Position numbers and translations under genes: made by a program
Notes under the pieces: generated by a model
What the model was told of the DNA's origin: nothing
The model's input: only the letters and a program-made list of their open reading frames with translations
Database searches by the model: none
Shown: piece by piece, positions 26,219 to 35,298 of the stretch
Layout: every line of letters starts with the position of its first letter
How positions within the stretch are numbered: position 1 is the stretch's first letter
Source: Janthinobacterium violaceinigrum
GTDB taxonomy: Bacteria; Pseudomonadota; Gammaproteobacteria; Burkholderiales; Burkholderiaceae_D
Direction: 5' to 3'
Assembly: GCF_009208555.1 (NCBI RefSeq)
Contig: NZ_WFLI01000027.1
Coordinates: 1 to 64,000, forward strand
Length of the DNA stretch: 64,000 nt

Positions 26219-27972
26219 GCGCTGCCGGCGGGCAGTCTTGCCAGAAAGCCGTGAATCTGCGACACCACGGCCGCCCCTTCGCCGACGGCGGCGGCCACGC
26301 GCTTGGTGGAGCCGGCCCGCACGTCGCCGATGGCAAACACGCCGGGCACGCTCGTTTCCAGCGCGGCACGGTCCGGCAAGTCGGGAGGGTAGACTGCGTG
26401 GCCGTGCGCGCGGCATTCGGCGCGCGTGACGTCAAAGCCCGTGCGGATAAAACCCTGTTCATCGACGGCCACGGCGCAGTCGTGCAGCCAGTCCGTGTTC
26501 GGATCGGCGCCGACGAACAGGAACACGCGGCGCACGGCGCAATCGGCTTCTTCACCTGTCTGGTTGTTGCGCCAGCGGGCGCCCGTCAAGCCATCGTCGT
26601 CGCCTTCGAGGGCGATGATTTCCGTGTGCGTGTGCAAGGTGATGTTGGGCGTGGCGGCGATGCGCTCGATCAGGTAGCTCGACATGCTGGCCGCCAGGCC
26701 TTCGCCGCGGATCACCATGTGGACCTTGGCCGCGTGGCCGGAGAGAAACACTGCCGCCTGGCCGGCCGAGTTGCCGCCGCCCACGAGGATGATCTCTTCC
26801 TGCCTGCACAGCTTGGCCTCGATGGGCGAGGCCCAGTAGTACACGCCCCGTCCTTCATACGTCTTCAGGTTGGCCAGCGAGGGGCGGCGGTAGCGCGCGC
26901 CGCAGGACAGCACCACCGTGCGGGCGCGCACCTGCGTGCCGTCGCACAGATTGACGCGCAGGGGCCAGCTGTCGCACAGCAGGTTGGCGGCGCTGGCCGG
27001 GGTGGCGATCTCGACGCCGAATTTTTGCGCCTGCACATAGGCGCGCCCCGCCAGCGCGCGGCCGGAGATACCGGTTGGAAAGCCCAGGTAATTTTCGATG
27101 CGCGCGCTGGCGCCCGCCTGGCCGCCGTACGCGCGCTGTTCCAGCGCCAGCACGGTCAAGCCTTCGGACGCCGCATACACGGCCGTGGCCAGGCCGGCAG
27201 GGCCCGCGCCCACCACCAGCACGTCGAAGATCTTGTCGCCGGACAAATCGGGCAGCATGCCCAGGCAGCGCCCCAGTTCCGCATTGCCGGGATTCTTCAT
27301 GACCTTGCCGTCGGGACAGACCACCAGCGGCCACTCCTGCGGCGTGGGCTGGTAGCGCCCGGCCAGCGCGGCGGCGGCCGCATCCGTGGCCGGGTCCAGC
27401 ACCGTGTGCGGGTGGCCATTGCTAGACAGAAAACTTTGCAGATGGAACAGATTGCCATTGCCGCGCGGGCCCACCAGCACGGGCCCGCCCGAATTGACTT
27501 CGATCAGGGCCACGCGGCGCAAAATCAGGGCGCGCACGATGCGCTCACCCATTTCCGCTTCCGCCACGATCAGCGCGCGCAGCGATTCCGAACTGATCAC
27601 GAGCACGTCCACGTCGCCCACGGCATGGCCGTTGACGAGGGCGGGGCGGCCCGACAGCTGCGCCACTTCGGCGATGAAGTGGCCGGGGCCGATTTCGCGC
27701 ATCAGCGAGGTGCGGCCCAGCCCCTCATGGCGCGTGACGGCCACGTGGCCCGCCAGGATGACCAGCATGCCGAAGCTGCTGCTGCCCGCCTCGAACAGGG
27801 TGGCGCCGCCCGCATAGTGGCAGACCTTGCCATAGCGTTGCAGGCGGCGCAGCTCCGCTTCGGTGAAGACGGGGGAAATCTGGTGCATGCGGCCCTGGAT
27901 ATCGAGGCTGCTGGCCTGGACGGGATCGTCCTGCGTGGTTTCGGGGATGAATTCGGGGGTGGTGCCGCTCAT
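26215..27972 (-). CDS. Cyclic nucleotide-binding domain fused to thioredoxin-reductase-like flavoprotein
   Basis: A 585-residue protein with three parts. A cNMP-binding/CRP-like beta-roll occupies about residues 35-150, and a degenerate thioredoxin-fold segment about 163-240. From 250 on there is a two-domain FAD/NAD(P)H reductase with GAGPAG (255-260) for FAD, GGGNSAG (398-404) for NAD(P)H and GVFAIGD near 544. Where thioredoxin reductases have the redox CATC motif it reads WASP (380-383), so dithiol chemistry is not possible there. It is probably a regulated flavin oxidoreductase of unknown acceptor. The 4-base overlap with the M28 gene is convergent. Confidence 0.9.
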   Translation of the reverse strand: MSGTTPEFIPETTQDDPVQASSLDIQGRMHQISPVFTEAELRRLQRYGKVCHYAGGATLFEAGSSSFGMLVILAGHVAVTRHEGLGRTSLMREIGPGHFIAEVAQLSGRPALVNGHAVGDVDVLVISSESLRALIVAEAEMGERIVRALILRRVALIEVNSGGPVLVGPRGNGNLFHLQSFLSSNGHPHTVLDPATDAAAAALAGRYQPTPQEWPLVVCPDGKVMKNPGNAELGRCLGMLPDLSGDKIFDVLVVGAGPAGLATAVYAASEGLTVLALEQRAYGGQAGASARIENYLGFPTGISGRALAGRAYVQAQKFGVEIATPASAANLLCDSWPLRVNLCDGTQVRARTVVLSCGARYRRPSLANLKTYEGRGVYYWASPIEAKLCRQEEIILVGGGNSAGQAAVFLSGHAAKVHMVIRGEGLAASMSSYLIERIAATPNITLHTHTEIIALEGDDDGLTGARWRNNQTGEEADCAVRRVFLFVGADPNTDWLHDCAVAVDEQGFIRTGFDVTRAECRAHGHAVYPPDLPDRAALETSVPGVFAIGDVRAGSTKRVAAAVGEGAAVVSQIHGFLARLPAGSA

Positions 27973-28219
27973 GACTGATCCATGGATTGAATAAGCAAAT
28001 TACTAAAATAACTAACCGTCACGAGTCTAGCGCATGCGCGCGCGGCCCGCTGGCAAACCATGCGCGCCGGCCCTGGCATGGCGCAAAGCCAGGCGCCATG
28101 CGGCCTGGCGCGCGGGGCGCAGCAGCGTGGCCTGCCTGGCGGACGCCGGTTTTTAGCCATACGCCGTCCAGCATCTCATATTAGAATGGGTCTTTGTTGA
28201 AATTACTCAAACAGACACG

Positions 28220-29122
28220 ATGGCTTACAAGACACTTGAAGATACGATAGGCAATACCCCGCTGGTGCAACTGACGCGTTTGCCGGGTGCCGATGCGATT
28301 GCGCGCAACAACGTCATCCTGGGCAAGCTGGAGGGTAACAACCCGGCCGGCTCCGTGAAGGACCGCGCCGCCATGTCCATGCTCAAGCGCGCTGAAGAGC
28401 GCGGCGTCATCAAGCCAGGCGATACCCTGATCGAGGCGACCAGCGGCAACACGGGCATCGCGCTGGCCATGGCCGCTGCCTTGCGCGGCTACAAGATGCT
28501 GTTGCTGATGCCGGACAATCTCAGCGTGGAGCGCCGCCAGAGCATGGCTGCCTACGGCGCCGACATCCTGTTGACGCCGAAGACGGGCGGCATGGAATAC
28601 GCGCGCGACCTGGCCGAACAGATGCAGAAGGATGGCCGCGGCGTGATCCTCGACCAGTTTGCCAACGAAGACAATTCGCGCGCCCACTATGAAAGCACGG
28701 GACCGGAAATCTGGCGCGATACGGAAGGGCGCGTGACGCACTTCGTCAGCGCCATGGGCACGACGGGCACCATCATGGGCGTGTCGCGCTATCTGAAGGA
28801 ACAGAATCCCGCCATCCAGATCATCGGCGCGCAGCCCGAGGAAGGGTCGCAGATTCCCGGCATCCGCAAGTGGCCGGAAGCGTATTTGCCGAAAATCTAC
28901 GACAAGTCGCGCGTGGACCAGGTGGAATACGTGAGCCAGGGCGTGGCCGAGCGCATGGCGCGCAGCCTGGCGGCGGAAGAAGGCTTGTTCTGCGGCATTT
29001 CGGCGGCCGGTGCCTGCGAAATCGCGCTGCGCATTTCGCAGACGGTGGAAAATGCGACCATCGTGTTTGTCGTCTGCGACCGCGGCGACCGCTATCTGTC
29101 GACCGGCGTCTTTCCTGCTTGA
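28220..29122 (+). CDS. cysM: Cysteine synthase B
   Basis: A 300-residue PLP enzyme that makes cysteine from O-acetylserine and sulfide or thiosulfate. The PLP lysine is K47 in NPAGSVKDRAA; SGNTGIALAMAAA and GTTGTIMG hold the phosphate. Overall length and the N-terminus (TLEDTIGNTPLVQLTR) match CysM rather than CysK. It stands alone, with about 250 bases upstream that include a GC-rich inverted repeat and no clear promoter. Confidence 0.95.
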   Translation: MAYKTLEDTIGNTPLVQLTRLPGADAIARNNVILGKLEGNNPAGSVKDRAAMSMLKRAEERGVIKPGDTLIEATSGNTGIALAMAAALRGYKMLLLMPDNLSVERRQSMAAYGADILLTPKTGGMEYARDLAEQMQKDGRGVILDQFANEDNSRAHYESTGPEIWRDTEGRVTHFVSAMGTTGTIMGVSRYLKEQNPAIQIIGAQPEEGSQIPGIRKWPEAYLPKIYDKSRVDQVEYVSQGVAERMARSLAAEEGLFCGISAAGACEIALRISQTVENATIVFVVCDRGDRYLSTGVFPA

Positions 29123-29222
29123 TAGTTGATACGGGAAAATAATATCGGCCAGGACGGCCTGAGGACTGCTGGAAATACCCCCTCCCCATGGCGGGGAGGG
29201 AAAACCTGCGCAACTGGCAGGA

Positions 29223-29555
29223 TCAGCCTTGTGGCGTTTCGCCTTCTTTTGGCTTGAATTGCTTGTCGCTGATGCGGAATTTGTTGCGGCGGTCACCCAT
29301 CAGGTAACGCAGGTCGCGGATGCTCAGGTCGCTGACTTCGTGCATGCGGATCAGCAGCGATGCGCCGACAGGCAGGCGGTGGTGACGGATTTTGCTGATG
29401 ACTGGCGGCGCTACTTCCAGCGCGCGGGACAATGCTGCGTCGTTTTTCAGGCGCAGGTTTTCGATCAGGGTATCGAGCAATCTGTTTGGGTTGTACTGGA
29501 GCAGATCGTCGGAGTCCGAATCGCTGTTCATATCAATGCCGACTTGGTTTGTCAT
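29223..29555 (-). CDS. Small helix-turn-helix regulator-like protein
   Basis: A 110-residue protein. An acidic Asp/Ser start (NSDSDSDD) is followed by a helix-turn-helix of the XRE/Cro type across about residues 26-85, with NDAALSRALEVAPPVISKIR as the helix pair and VSDLSIRDLRYLMG as a later helix. The tail is basic and ends KPKEGETPQG. I start it at ATG 29555; the frame continues upstream into AT-rich leader. It has no obvious operon partner. A strong promoter lies ~250 bases upstream and palindromic TTGTACAA sites lie in the leader, suggesting autoregulation. Role unknown. Confidence 0.75.
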   Translation of the reverse strand: MTNQVGIDMNSDSDSDDLLQYNPNRLLDTLIENLRLKNDAALSRALEVAPPVISKIRHHRLPVGASLLIRMHEVSDLSIRDLRYLMGDRRNKFRISDKQFKPKEGETPQG

Positions 29556-29701
29556 GATGTTATTGTTCCTTCTGTAGTTGCACTGCAAAGTAAAAAACAC
29601 TCGGAGCTCGCTCTTGCTGCGTTCATGTTCATTCTTTACTAAAAGGAACGAATTCACACACGGTACGATCCGGGATACAGTTTTTCATGATATATACACA
29701 A

Positions 29702-29781
29702 TTGTACAACAGGATTCAATTTCAGGCCGGAAAGCCTCGTAATCTTGCTTTGTACAAAATAGGTGTTGTCTTGTTGCAACA
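29702..29781. promoter_or_regulatory. Cluster of palindromic sites in the HTH gene leader
   Basis: Three short palindromes: TTGTACAA (29702-29709), TTTGTACAAA (29749-29758) and TGTTGCAACA (29772-29781). A TTGTAC half-site lies at 29821 inside the promoter spacer. Two sites are 48 bases apart. They could be operators for the encoded HTH protein; this is inference. Confidence 0.45.
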
Positions 29782-29805
29782 GCTATTTATTCTTTATTAT
29801 GCTCT

Positions 29806-29834
29806 ATGATAGAACAAAAATTGTACTTTGACAA
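29806..29834 (-). promoter_or_regulatory. Sigma-70 type promoter for the HTH gene
   Basis: Minus strand TTGTCA (29834-29829), exactly 17 bases, then TATCAT (29811-29806). Each hexamer is one mismatch from consensus. The predicted start near 29799 leaves a leader of about 245 bases before the ATG. Confidence 0.6.
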
Positions 29835-29993
29835 AAGTTAAGTATAAAACCATTTCCGTATTCCGTGCCGCACAAAGGCTGGCGAGCAAGGCTGGCACAT
29901 GTTATCGACCCCACCATAGACCTGTTTGCCGGTCGCTTCAACATCGCTTACGCTTTCTTACAAGTAATATTATAACTTTACACTGACTTTCAG

Positions 29994-31157
29994 TTAGCGT
30001 GCGCGCACTTGGCTGATGGCCTTGCCCAAGTCGATCACTGACATGGCATAAAAATAACTTCTGTTGTACTGAGTTATAGCAAAGAAGTTATTGGTTGCCA
30101 AGTGATACTCAGTTGCTTCTGAACCATTTTGTAAATCGATCAAGCCGAACAACATGTTCTGGGGCGTGCTCGGGGCGGCAGTGACGCCGGCTTCCTGCAA
30201 TTCCCCCAGCCGGTACTTCGCTTGCAAGCCCTGGCCGATGAATTTTTCCCAGGCGCGGCTGGCCGAGACGTTGACGGGATAGGTGCTGATGGCCGGGTCG
30301 TCGCGCCGCCAGCCGTGCTCGACGAGGAAATGCGCGACGCTGCCGATGGCGTCGGCCGTGGAATTGCGCAGGTCGATGTGACTATCGCCATCGAAGTCCA
30401 CCGCATATTTCATGATGCTGCTAGGCATAAACTGGGGCAGGCCGATGGCGCCCGCGTAGGAGCCGAGCAGGGTCAGCGGATCGATGCCATCCTTGCGCGC
30501 GAACAGCAGCGCGTTTTCCAGTTCCCCCTTGAAAAATTCCATGCGCGCGGCCCGCGTCGGGCTTTCCGGATAGGAAAACGCCAGGGTGGTCAGCGCGTCG
30601 AGCACGCGGAAACGGCCCGTGTTGCGTCCGTACACGGTTTCCACGCCGATGATGCCGACGATGATTTCGGCCGGCACGCCATACTCGCGTTCGGCACGGG
30701 CCAGCGCCTCGGCATTCTCTTCCCAGAATTTCACGCCCGCATTGATGCGCACGGGCTCGATGAAGCGGGCGCTGTACGCTTGCCAGTTCTTCGGCTTGCC
30801 CGGCGGCGCCGGCTTCATCAGCTGCACGGTCGACTCGACATAGCGCACCTTGCCGAACAGGGTATCGAGTGCGGCGCGGTCAAAACCATGCTTGGCCGAC
30901 ATGTCGTCGAGGAAGGCGCGGACTTCTTTCCAGTTGGCATAGTCGACAAATTCGCCTTCGAAGTCGAACTTGGCCGGTGCTTTCTTTACGGTGGCCTTGG
31001 CGGCCGGCGCCTTGGCCGCGCGCACGGCACGGGCGCGGTCGGCGGCGGAAATATTGCTGTTCTCGCCTGCATGCGCGGTCGCCAGGCACAGGGGAAGGGA
31101 GAGGAGCAGGGACAGGGCGGGGTATTTGATCGGTAACAAGGAGCGTCTCATCGGCAT
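29994..31157 (-). CDS. mltB: Lytic murein transglycosylase B
   Basis: A 387-residue exported peptidoglycan lytic transglycosylase. After the signal region (cleavage near AHA, residue 30) comes an Ala/Lys-rich stretch, then the SLT-B catalytic domain. The catalytic glutamate is E173 in GVETVYGRNTG, and YAGAIGLPQFMPSS and DFDGDSHIDL follow. The C-terminus ends in a domain containing NFFAITQYNRS. No lipobox cysteine is seen at the signal end, so it may be soluble, unlike E. coli MltB. It overlaps the end of tgpA by 10 bases and so closes the moxR-DUF58-tgpA operon. An ATG at 31151 is an alternative start. Confidence 0.93.
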   Translation of the reverse strand: MPMRRSLLPIKYPALSLLLSLPLCLATAHAGENSNISAADRARAVRAAKAPAAKATVKKAPAKFDFEGEFVDYANWKEVRAFLDDMSAKHGFDRAALDTLFGKVRYVESTVQLMKPAPPGKPKNWQAYSARFIEPVRINAGVKFWEENAEALARAEREYGVPAEIIVGIIGVETVYGRNTGRFRVLDALTTLAFSYPESPTRAARMEFFKGELENALLFARKDGIDPLTLLGSYAGAIGLPQFMPSSIMKYAVDFDGDSHIDLRNSTADAIGSVAHFLVEHGWRRDDPAISTYPVNVSASRAWEKFIGQGLQAKYRLGELQEAGVTAAPSTPQNMLFGLIDLQNGSEATEYHLATNNFFAITQYNRSYFYAMSVIDLGKAISQVRAR

Positions 31158-33169
31158 TGGGTTAACAGGCGGCGCAAGCTGCGCCGCGCGCGGAGTTGTT
31201 CGTCTGGGTTGGCATTACCATACTTCATCGCGGCATAGATTGCCAGAAACTGTGCGATGGATGCGTGCGCCTCGGGTGTGGCCTTGCCGGCAGCCAGGCG
31301 CGCAGCATAACCGTGCGGGCCTTCATGCGGCGCACGGCTGTAGCCGCGCAGCGCCTGCTGGCGGCAAAACTGCGCGTACAGCACGTCGAGCGGATCGTCT
31401 TGCCGCGCCTGCCGCCACCAGACGAGGACGCCGGCCATGGCGGACAGCAGGGCCAGCACGGCGCAAGCGCGTGCCAGGGTCGTTGCCGGCAGGTTTTTCA
31501 AGCCGTCGAGCATGGCGCGCTGGCGCTGCGGCGTGGTGTCGAGCACCCAGTTGCTCCAGGCGTGCTCGGCCTGCTGCCATTGCTGGCGCCAGGCGGCAAT
31601 CGCCCCGCTGGCGCCCCCATCGAGACCGGCCAGCGCGCGCCAGGCCGACAGCGGCGACGGGGCCGCCGGCAGGGCCGCGTCGAGATTGCGCTCCGTGCGC
31701 AGGGGCGCGACGGCGCTGGTGGGATCGACGCGCACCCAGCCCCGGCCTGCCAGCCATACTTCGCTCCAGGCATGGGCATCGGACTGGCGCACCGTCAGGC
31801 TGGCGCCGTCACTGCTGCGTGCGCCGCCCTGGTAGCCCGTGACGACGCGCGCGGGGATGCCCATGGCGCGCATCAGCACGACGAAGCTGCCTGCGTAATG
31901 CTCGCAAAAGCCCGCCTGCGTGGTGAACAGGAAGTCGTCGACGCCATGCTTGCCCAGCAGCGGTGGCTGCAGCGTGTAGCGGAAGGGTGCGCGGTGGAAG
32001 TGGTCGAGCACGGCGGCGATGGCGTCGGCGGGTGCCAGCGCGTGCGCGCCGTTGCCGCGCAGTGCGCGGGCCCAGGCCACGCTGCGTGGATTGCTGCCAG
32101 CGGGCAAGGCCAGCCATGGCTGCTGCCGGGCCACGGACAGGCCTGCCTGCAGCCGATAGCCGGGCTGGGAACTGGCGCGGTAACGCACGGTCGAAGTAAT
32201 GGCTTGCGCCGTCAGCACTTCCAGCGCGGACGACACGACATACGGGTTGCCGGGCAAGCGTTCGATGCTGCGCGGCAGGTCGAGCGCGAAGATGCGCCGC
32301 TGGCCGCTCGCCTGCAAGGTCACTTCGTATTGGCTGGGCGAGCCTTCCAGCGCGATGTCGACGCGGCTGTCGGCGGCTGGCGCGCGCTGGCCCGCACCGC
32401 GGCGCGTCCAGGTGGCGCCGTCGTAGTCGCCCAGCACCACGCCGCGCCAGTACAGCTGGTCTTGCGGCGGTATCGGCGTGGAAAAGCGGGCCGTCAAGAC
32501 GGGCTCGCCCGACAGGGCCAACGAGGCGATGGCACCCGGCTGCATGCTGTCGGACAAGCCCGTGCGCGCCTGCGTGCCCTCGTGCGGTGCGCCCCACAGG
32601 GGGCCGTCGAGGCGGGGCAGGATCAGAAACATCACGGCCGACAGGGGGATGGCCAGCGCCAGCATGCGTGCCAGCAAACCCAGGCGTTGCGCCAGGCGGG
32701 GCTGCAGCGTGCCGTACTGGGCCGACAGCAGGCCGGCCAGCAGGACGATGACGGTCGCCAGCATCCAGATGGCGCTGAGGATGCCTTGCGTATGGAAAAA
32801 GTTCGCCAAGAGCAAAAAGAAACTGAGGAAGACGAAGACGAAGACATCGCGCCGGCCATGCATTTCCAGCGATTTCAAGGCCAGCAGCAGGGCCAGCAGG
32901 GCGACGCCGGGATCGCGTCCCAGCACCGTGCCGTAGCTGGCGTAGACAGCGGCGATGCCCAGCAGGGCCAGCGGCACGAGCACGGCCAGCTGCGGCTGGC
33001 GCCGGCCCCGCACGGTCATGCTGGCGCGCCACAGCAGCAGCGCGCCGGCGGCGGCCGACATCCACGGCGGCAGGTGCAGCGCGTGCGGCGCCAGCACCAT
33101 GGCGGCGGCCAGCAACAGCAGCAGGATGTCGGCCTTGTCGCGCGGCAAGTTGGTCATCCATAGCCTCAT
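31148..33169 (-). CDS. tgpA: TgpA-type membrane transglutaminase-like protein
   Basis: A 673-residue inner-membrane protein. Six or so N-terminal helices (DUF3488, residues ~13-180) and an extracytoplasmic transglutaminase-like domain with the triad C422 (GFCEHYAG), H466 (SDAHAWSEVW) and D482 (VDPT) are followed by another membrane helix near residue 570 and a cytoplasmic tail (DUF4129-like). P. aeruginosa TgpA has the same architecture and is essential there. It overlaps DUF58 by four bases and mltB by ten, so it sits inside one operon. The substrate is not known. Confidence 0.9.
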   Translation of the reverse strand: MRLWMTNLPRDKADILLLLLAAAMVLAPHALHLPPWMSAAAGALLLWRASMTVRGRRQPQLAVLVPLALLGIAAVYASYGTVLGRDPGVALLALLLALKSLEMHGRRDVFVFVFLSFFLLLANFFHTQGILSAIWMLATVIVLLAGLLSAQYGTLQPRLAQRLGLLARMLALAIPLSAVMFLILPRLDGPLWGAPHEGTQARTGLSDSMQPGAIASLALSGEPVLTARFSTPIPPQDQLYWRGVVLGDYDGATWTRRGAGQRAPAADSRVDIALEGSPSQYEVTLQASGQRRIFALDLPRSIERLPGNPYVVSSALEVLTAQAITSTVRYRASSQPGYRLQAGLSVARQQPWLALPAGSNPRSVAWARALRGNGAHALAPADAIAAVLDHFHRAPFRYTLQPPLLGKHGVDDFLFTTQAGFCEHYAGSFVVLMRAMGIPARVVTGYQGGARSSDGASLTVRQSDAHAWSEVWLAGRGWVRVDPTSAVAPLRTERNLDAALPAAPSPLSAWRALAGLDGGASGAIAAWRQQWQQAEHAWSNWVLDTTPQRQRAMLDGLKNLPATTLARACAVLALLSAMAGVLVWWRQARQDDPLDVLYAQFCRQQALRGYSRAPHEGPHGYAARLAAGKATPEAHASIAQFLAIYAAMKYGNANPDEQLRARRSLRRLLTQCR

Positions 33170-34146
33170 GTCATGGCCTCATGCTGTGGCAAACCATGCA
33201 GGGCCAGCGCGCGCAGGCAGGCGTCGCGCTGGCTGGCGCCCAGGGCCGGCGCCAGCGTCAGCGCGCCCAGGCGCAAGCCGTATGGCTGGCCCGTCCGTTC
33301 CGCCTGCAGCACCCAGGCGGCCAGGCGCGACAGGCGCGCTTCCGGCGCCAGCGCGTGCAGCGTGGCGTCGTCCAGCACGATGCTGCCACGGGCTGCGCCC
33401 GCCGGTGCGTCGGCGGCAGGCTGGAATTGTTTGCTGAATAAATGCGCGCCATCCTGGCGGGCGATCTGGCGCCAGGCCAGGCGCCGCAAGGAGTCGCCTG
33501 GCTGGTAGGCGCGCACGCCCGCCAGTTCCAGGGCGCCGCCGGATGCGTGCGTCGCTGGTGCTGTCCGCCGCGCCGGGCCCGCCAGCAAGGGCAGCGGCGG
33601 CGCATTGGGCTCGGGACGCGGATACACGAGCACGCGCGCCTCGGGTTGCCAATGGCACCAGGCAACAAACAGGCCCAGCGGAAAACTGCCGGACAGGCGC
33701 ACGGCCGGCGCATCGCGCCAGCCCCGCTGCTGTGCGGCGACACCGATGCTGACGGCCGTGTCACCGTGGGCGGCGATGTCGGCCAGGCTGGGCGCTGCAG
33801 CAGAACCGTGGGCGGCCAGGCGGATCGCATGGCGGGGGCGGGCGCTGCGGTTGATCAGGCGCAAGGTAAAAAAAGCGTGGCTGCCCGCGAACACGGGCTG
33901 GCCCGACGTGGCGGCCAGCGCCAGTCCCGCCAGGTTGCGGCTGGCAAACAGCATGTCGGCGATGGCGCAGGCGGCGGCAAAATACGTGAGCGCATAGCCC
34001 AGGCCCAGGCGGTAATTGACGGCGGCGATCCACAGCGCCAGCAGCAGGGCCGCAAACGCCAGGCCCGCGCGCGAGGGACGGATGTGCACGCGCTGCGCGC
34101 CCAGCCAGGGGCGCACCGGCAGCCACGGGTGATCGCGCCAGCGCAC
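33166..34146 (-). CDS. DUF58 domain membrane protein
   Basis: A 326-residue protein with two hydrophobic helices near residues 27-65. A beta-rich region is followed by the DUF58 signature GGALELAGVRAYQPGDSLRR with W and AR after it. It starts with GTG, 5 bases after the moxR stop, and overlaps tgpA (ATGA). DUF58 proteins occur with MoxR ATPases and transglutaminase-like proteins in many bacteria and often carry a vWA-like fold. Here the MIDAS motif is not evident. Confidence 0.88.
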   Translation of the reverse strand: MRWRDHPWLPVRPWLGAQRVHIRPSRAGLAFAALLLALWIAAVNYRLGLGYALTYFAAACAIADMLFASRNLAGLALAATSGQPVFAGSHAFFTLRLINRSARPRHAIRLAAHGSAAAPSLADIAAHGDTAVSIGVAAQQRGWRDAPAVRLSGSFPLGLFVAWCHWQPEARVLVYPRPEPNAPPLPLLAGPARRTAPATHASGGALELAGVRAYQPGDSLRRLAWRQIARQDGAHLFSKQFQPAADAPAGAARGSIVLDDATLHALAPEARLSRLAAWVLQAERTGQPYGLRLGALTLAPALGASQRDACLRALALHGLPQHEAMT

Positions 34147-34151
34147 GCTTG

Positions 34152-35060
34152 TCAGACGGGGGTAGCCAGCAGCAATTGCTGCAGCAAGGTGCGGCTATCC
34201 GTGGCGCCTTGCGCCGCATGCAGGCGGTGGGCGCAGACGGGCAGCAGCACGGCTTGCACATCGTCGGGCGTGACGTGGTCGCGTCCGGCCAGGGCGGCCC
34301 AGGCGCGCGCCGCCTGCAGCAGGGCCAGCGCGGCGCGCGGGCTGAGGCCGTCGGCAAACACGCCGGGCACGCGGGTGGCGTGCACGAGGGCCAGCACGTA
34401 GTCGACGACGGCGGGCGAGGCGTGGATGGCGCGCAGGCCCGCTTGCGCCTGCAGCAATTCCTCTGCATTCATCACGGCCGGCAGGGTCTGCAGCATGGCG
34501 CGGCGGTCGGCGCCCAGCAGCAGCGCCCGTTCCGCGGCCGCATCGGGATAGCCCAGGGTGACGCACATGAGAAAGCGGTCGAGCTGCGATTCGGGCAGGG
34601 GGAAGGTGCCCAGCTGGTGCGCGCAGTTTTGCGTGGCGATGACGAAGAACGGCTGCGGCAGCGCCCGCGTGACGCCATCGAGCGTCACTTGCCGCTCCTC
34701 CATCGCTTCCAGCAAGCCCGACTGCGTCTTCGGCGTGGCGCGGTTGATTTCGTCGGCCAGCAGCACCTGGGTAAACAGGGGGCCGGGGTGAAACTGGAAA
34801 CTGGCGCTGCCCCGGTCATACACGCTCATGCCGGCCACGTCGGCCGGCAGCAGGTCGCTGGTAAATTGCTGGCGCTTCCATTGCAGGCCCAGCGAGACGG
34901 CCAGCGCATGGGCCAAGGTGGTCTTGCCCACGCCGGGCACGTCTTCGATCAGCAGGTGGCCGCCCGCCAGCACGCAGGCAAGGGTCTGGCGGATCTGTAA
35001 CTGTTTGCCGACGAGAACTTCGCCGATCTGCTGTGCGGCCTGGTGTATTTTCGAAAACAT
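34152..35060 (-). CDS. MoxR family AAA+ ATPase
   Basis: A 302-residue ATPase. The Walker A sequence GVGKTT is at residues 43-48, Walker B LLADEINRA near residue 100, sensor I in VIATQN, and the arginine finger region EAMEERQVTLDG is present. MoxR proteins act as chaperones for assembly or metal insertion of envelope complexes with DUF58/vWA partners. It is the first gene of the moxR-DUF58-tgpA-mltB operon. ATG 35060 is chosen; an ATG seven codons upstream is possible. Confidence 0.93.
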   Translation of the reverse strand: MFSKIHQAAQQIGEVLVGKQLQIRQTLACVLAGGHLLIEDVPGVGKTTLAHALAVSLGLQWKRQQFTSDLLPADVAGMSVYDRGSASFQFHPGPLFTQVLLADEINRATPKTQSGLLEAMEERQVTLDGVTRALPQPFFVIATQNCAHQLGTFPLPESQLDRFLMCVTLGYPDAAAERALLLGADRRAMLQTLPAVMNAEELLQAQAGLRAIHASPAVVDYVLALVHATRVPGVFADGLSPRAALALLQAARAWAALAGRDHVTPDDVQAVLLPVCAHRLHAAQGATDSRTLLQQLLLATPV

Positions 35061-35298
35061 GCTATTTCTATCACAGTACACGGGATTATTTAATTTACAA
35101 TCGCTTTGGCCAGGTCAAACCACGCCGCCCGCCTGCGCCGCGCACGTGGTAGATTAGTGCCGAGGCAAGGGCGGCACAGACCAGCCAATGATTTTATGCG
35201 AGAACGCGCCGGGCAGGCAGGAATGCCGTGCAGTATTCCCCGTGAGTGTTCCCGTGTGGACAGAGAATGGACAGAGACAGAGGTAACCAGTACAGCGC

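Larger units (their letters stand above)
29556..29993. other. AT-rich intergenic region with palindromes
   Basis: About 440 bases of clearly AT-richer DNA between the HTH gene start and the mltB stop. It contains a good minus-strand promoter and several TTGTACAA-type palindromes (annotated separately). No coding frame or mltB terminator is evident. Confidence 0.6.

Noticed and set aside
26215..27972. Naming this gene as a true thioredoxin reductase
   Set aside because: The redox CxxC is replaced by WASP, so only the fold, not the activity, can be claimed.
28030..28160. Structured RNA or riboswitch before cysM
   Set aside because: The GC-rich inverted repeats there match no known riboswitch pattern and have no terminator-like run.
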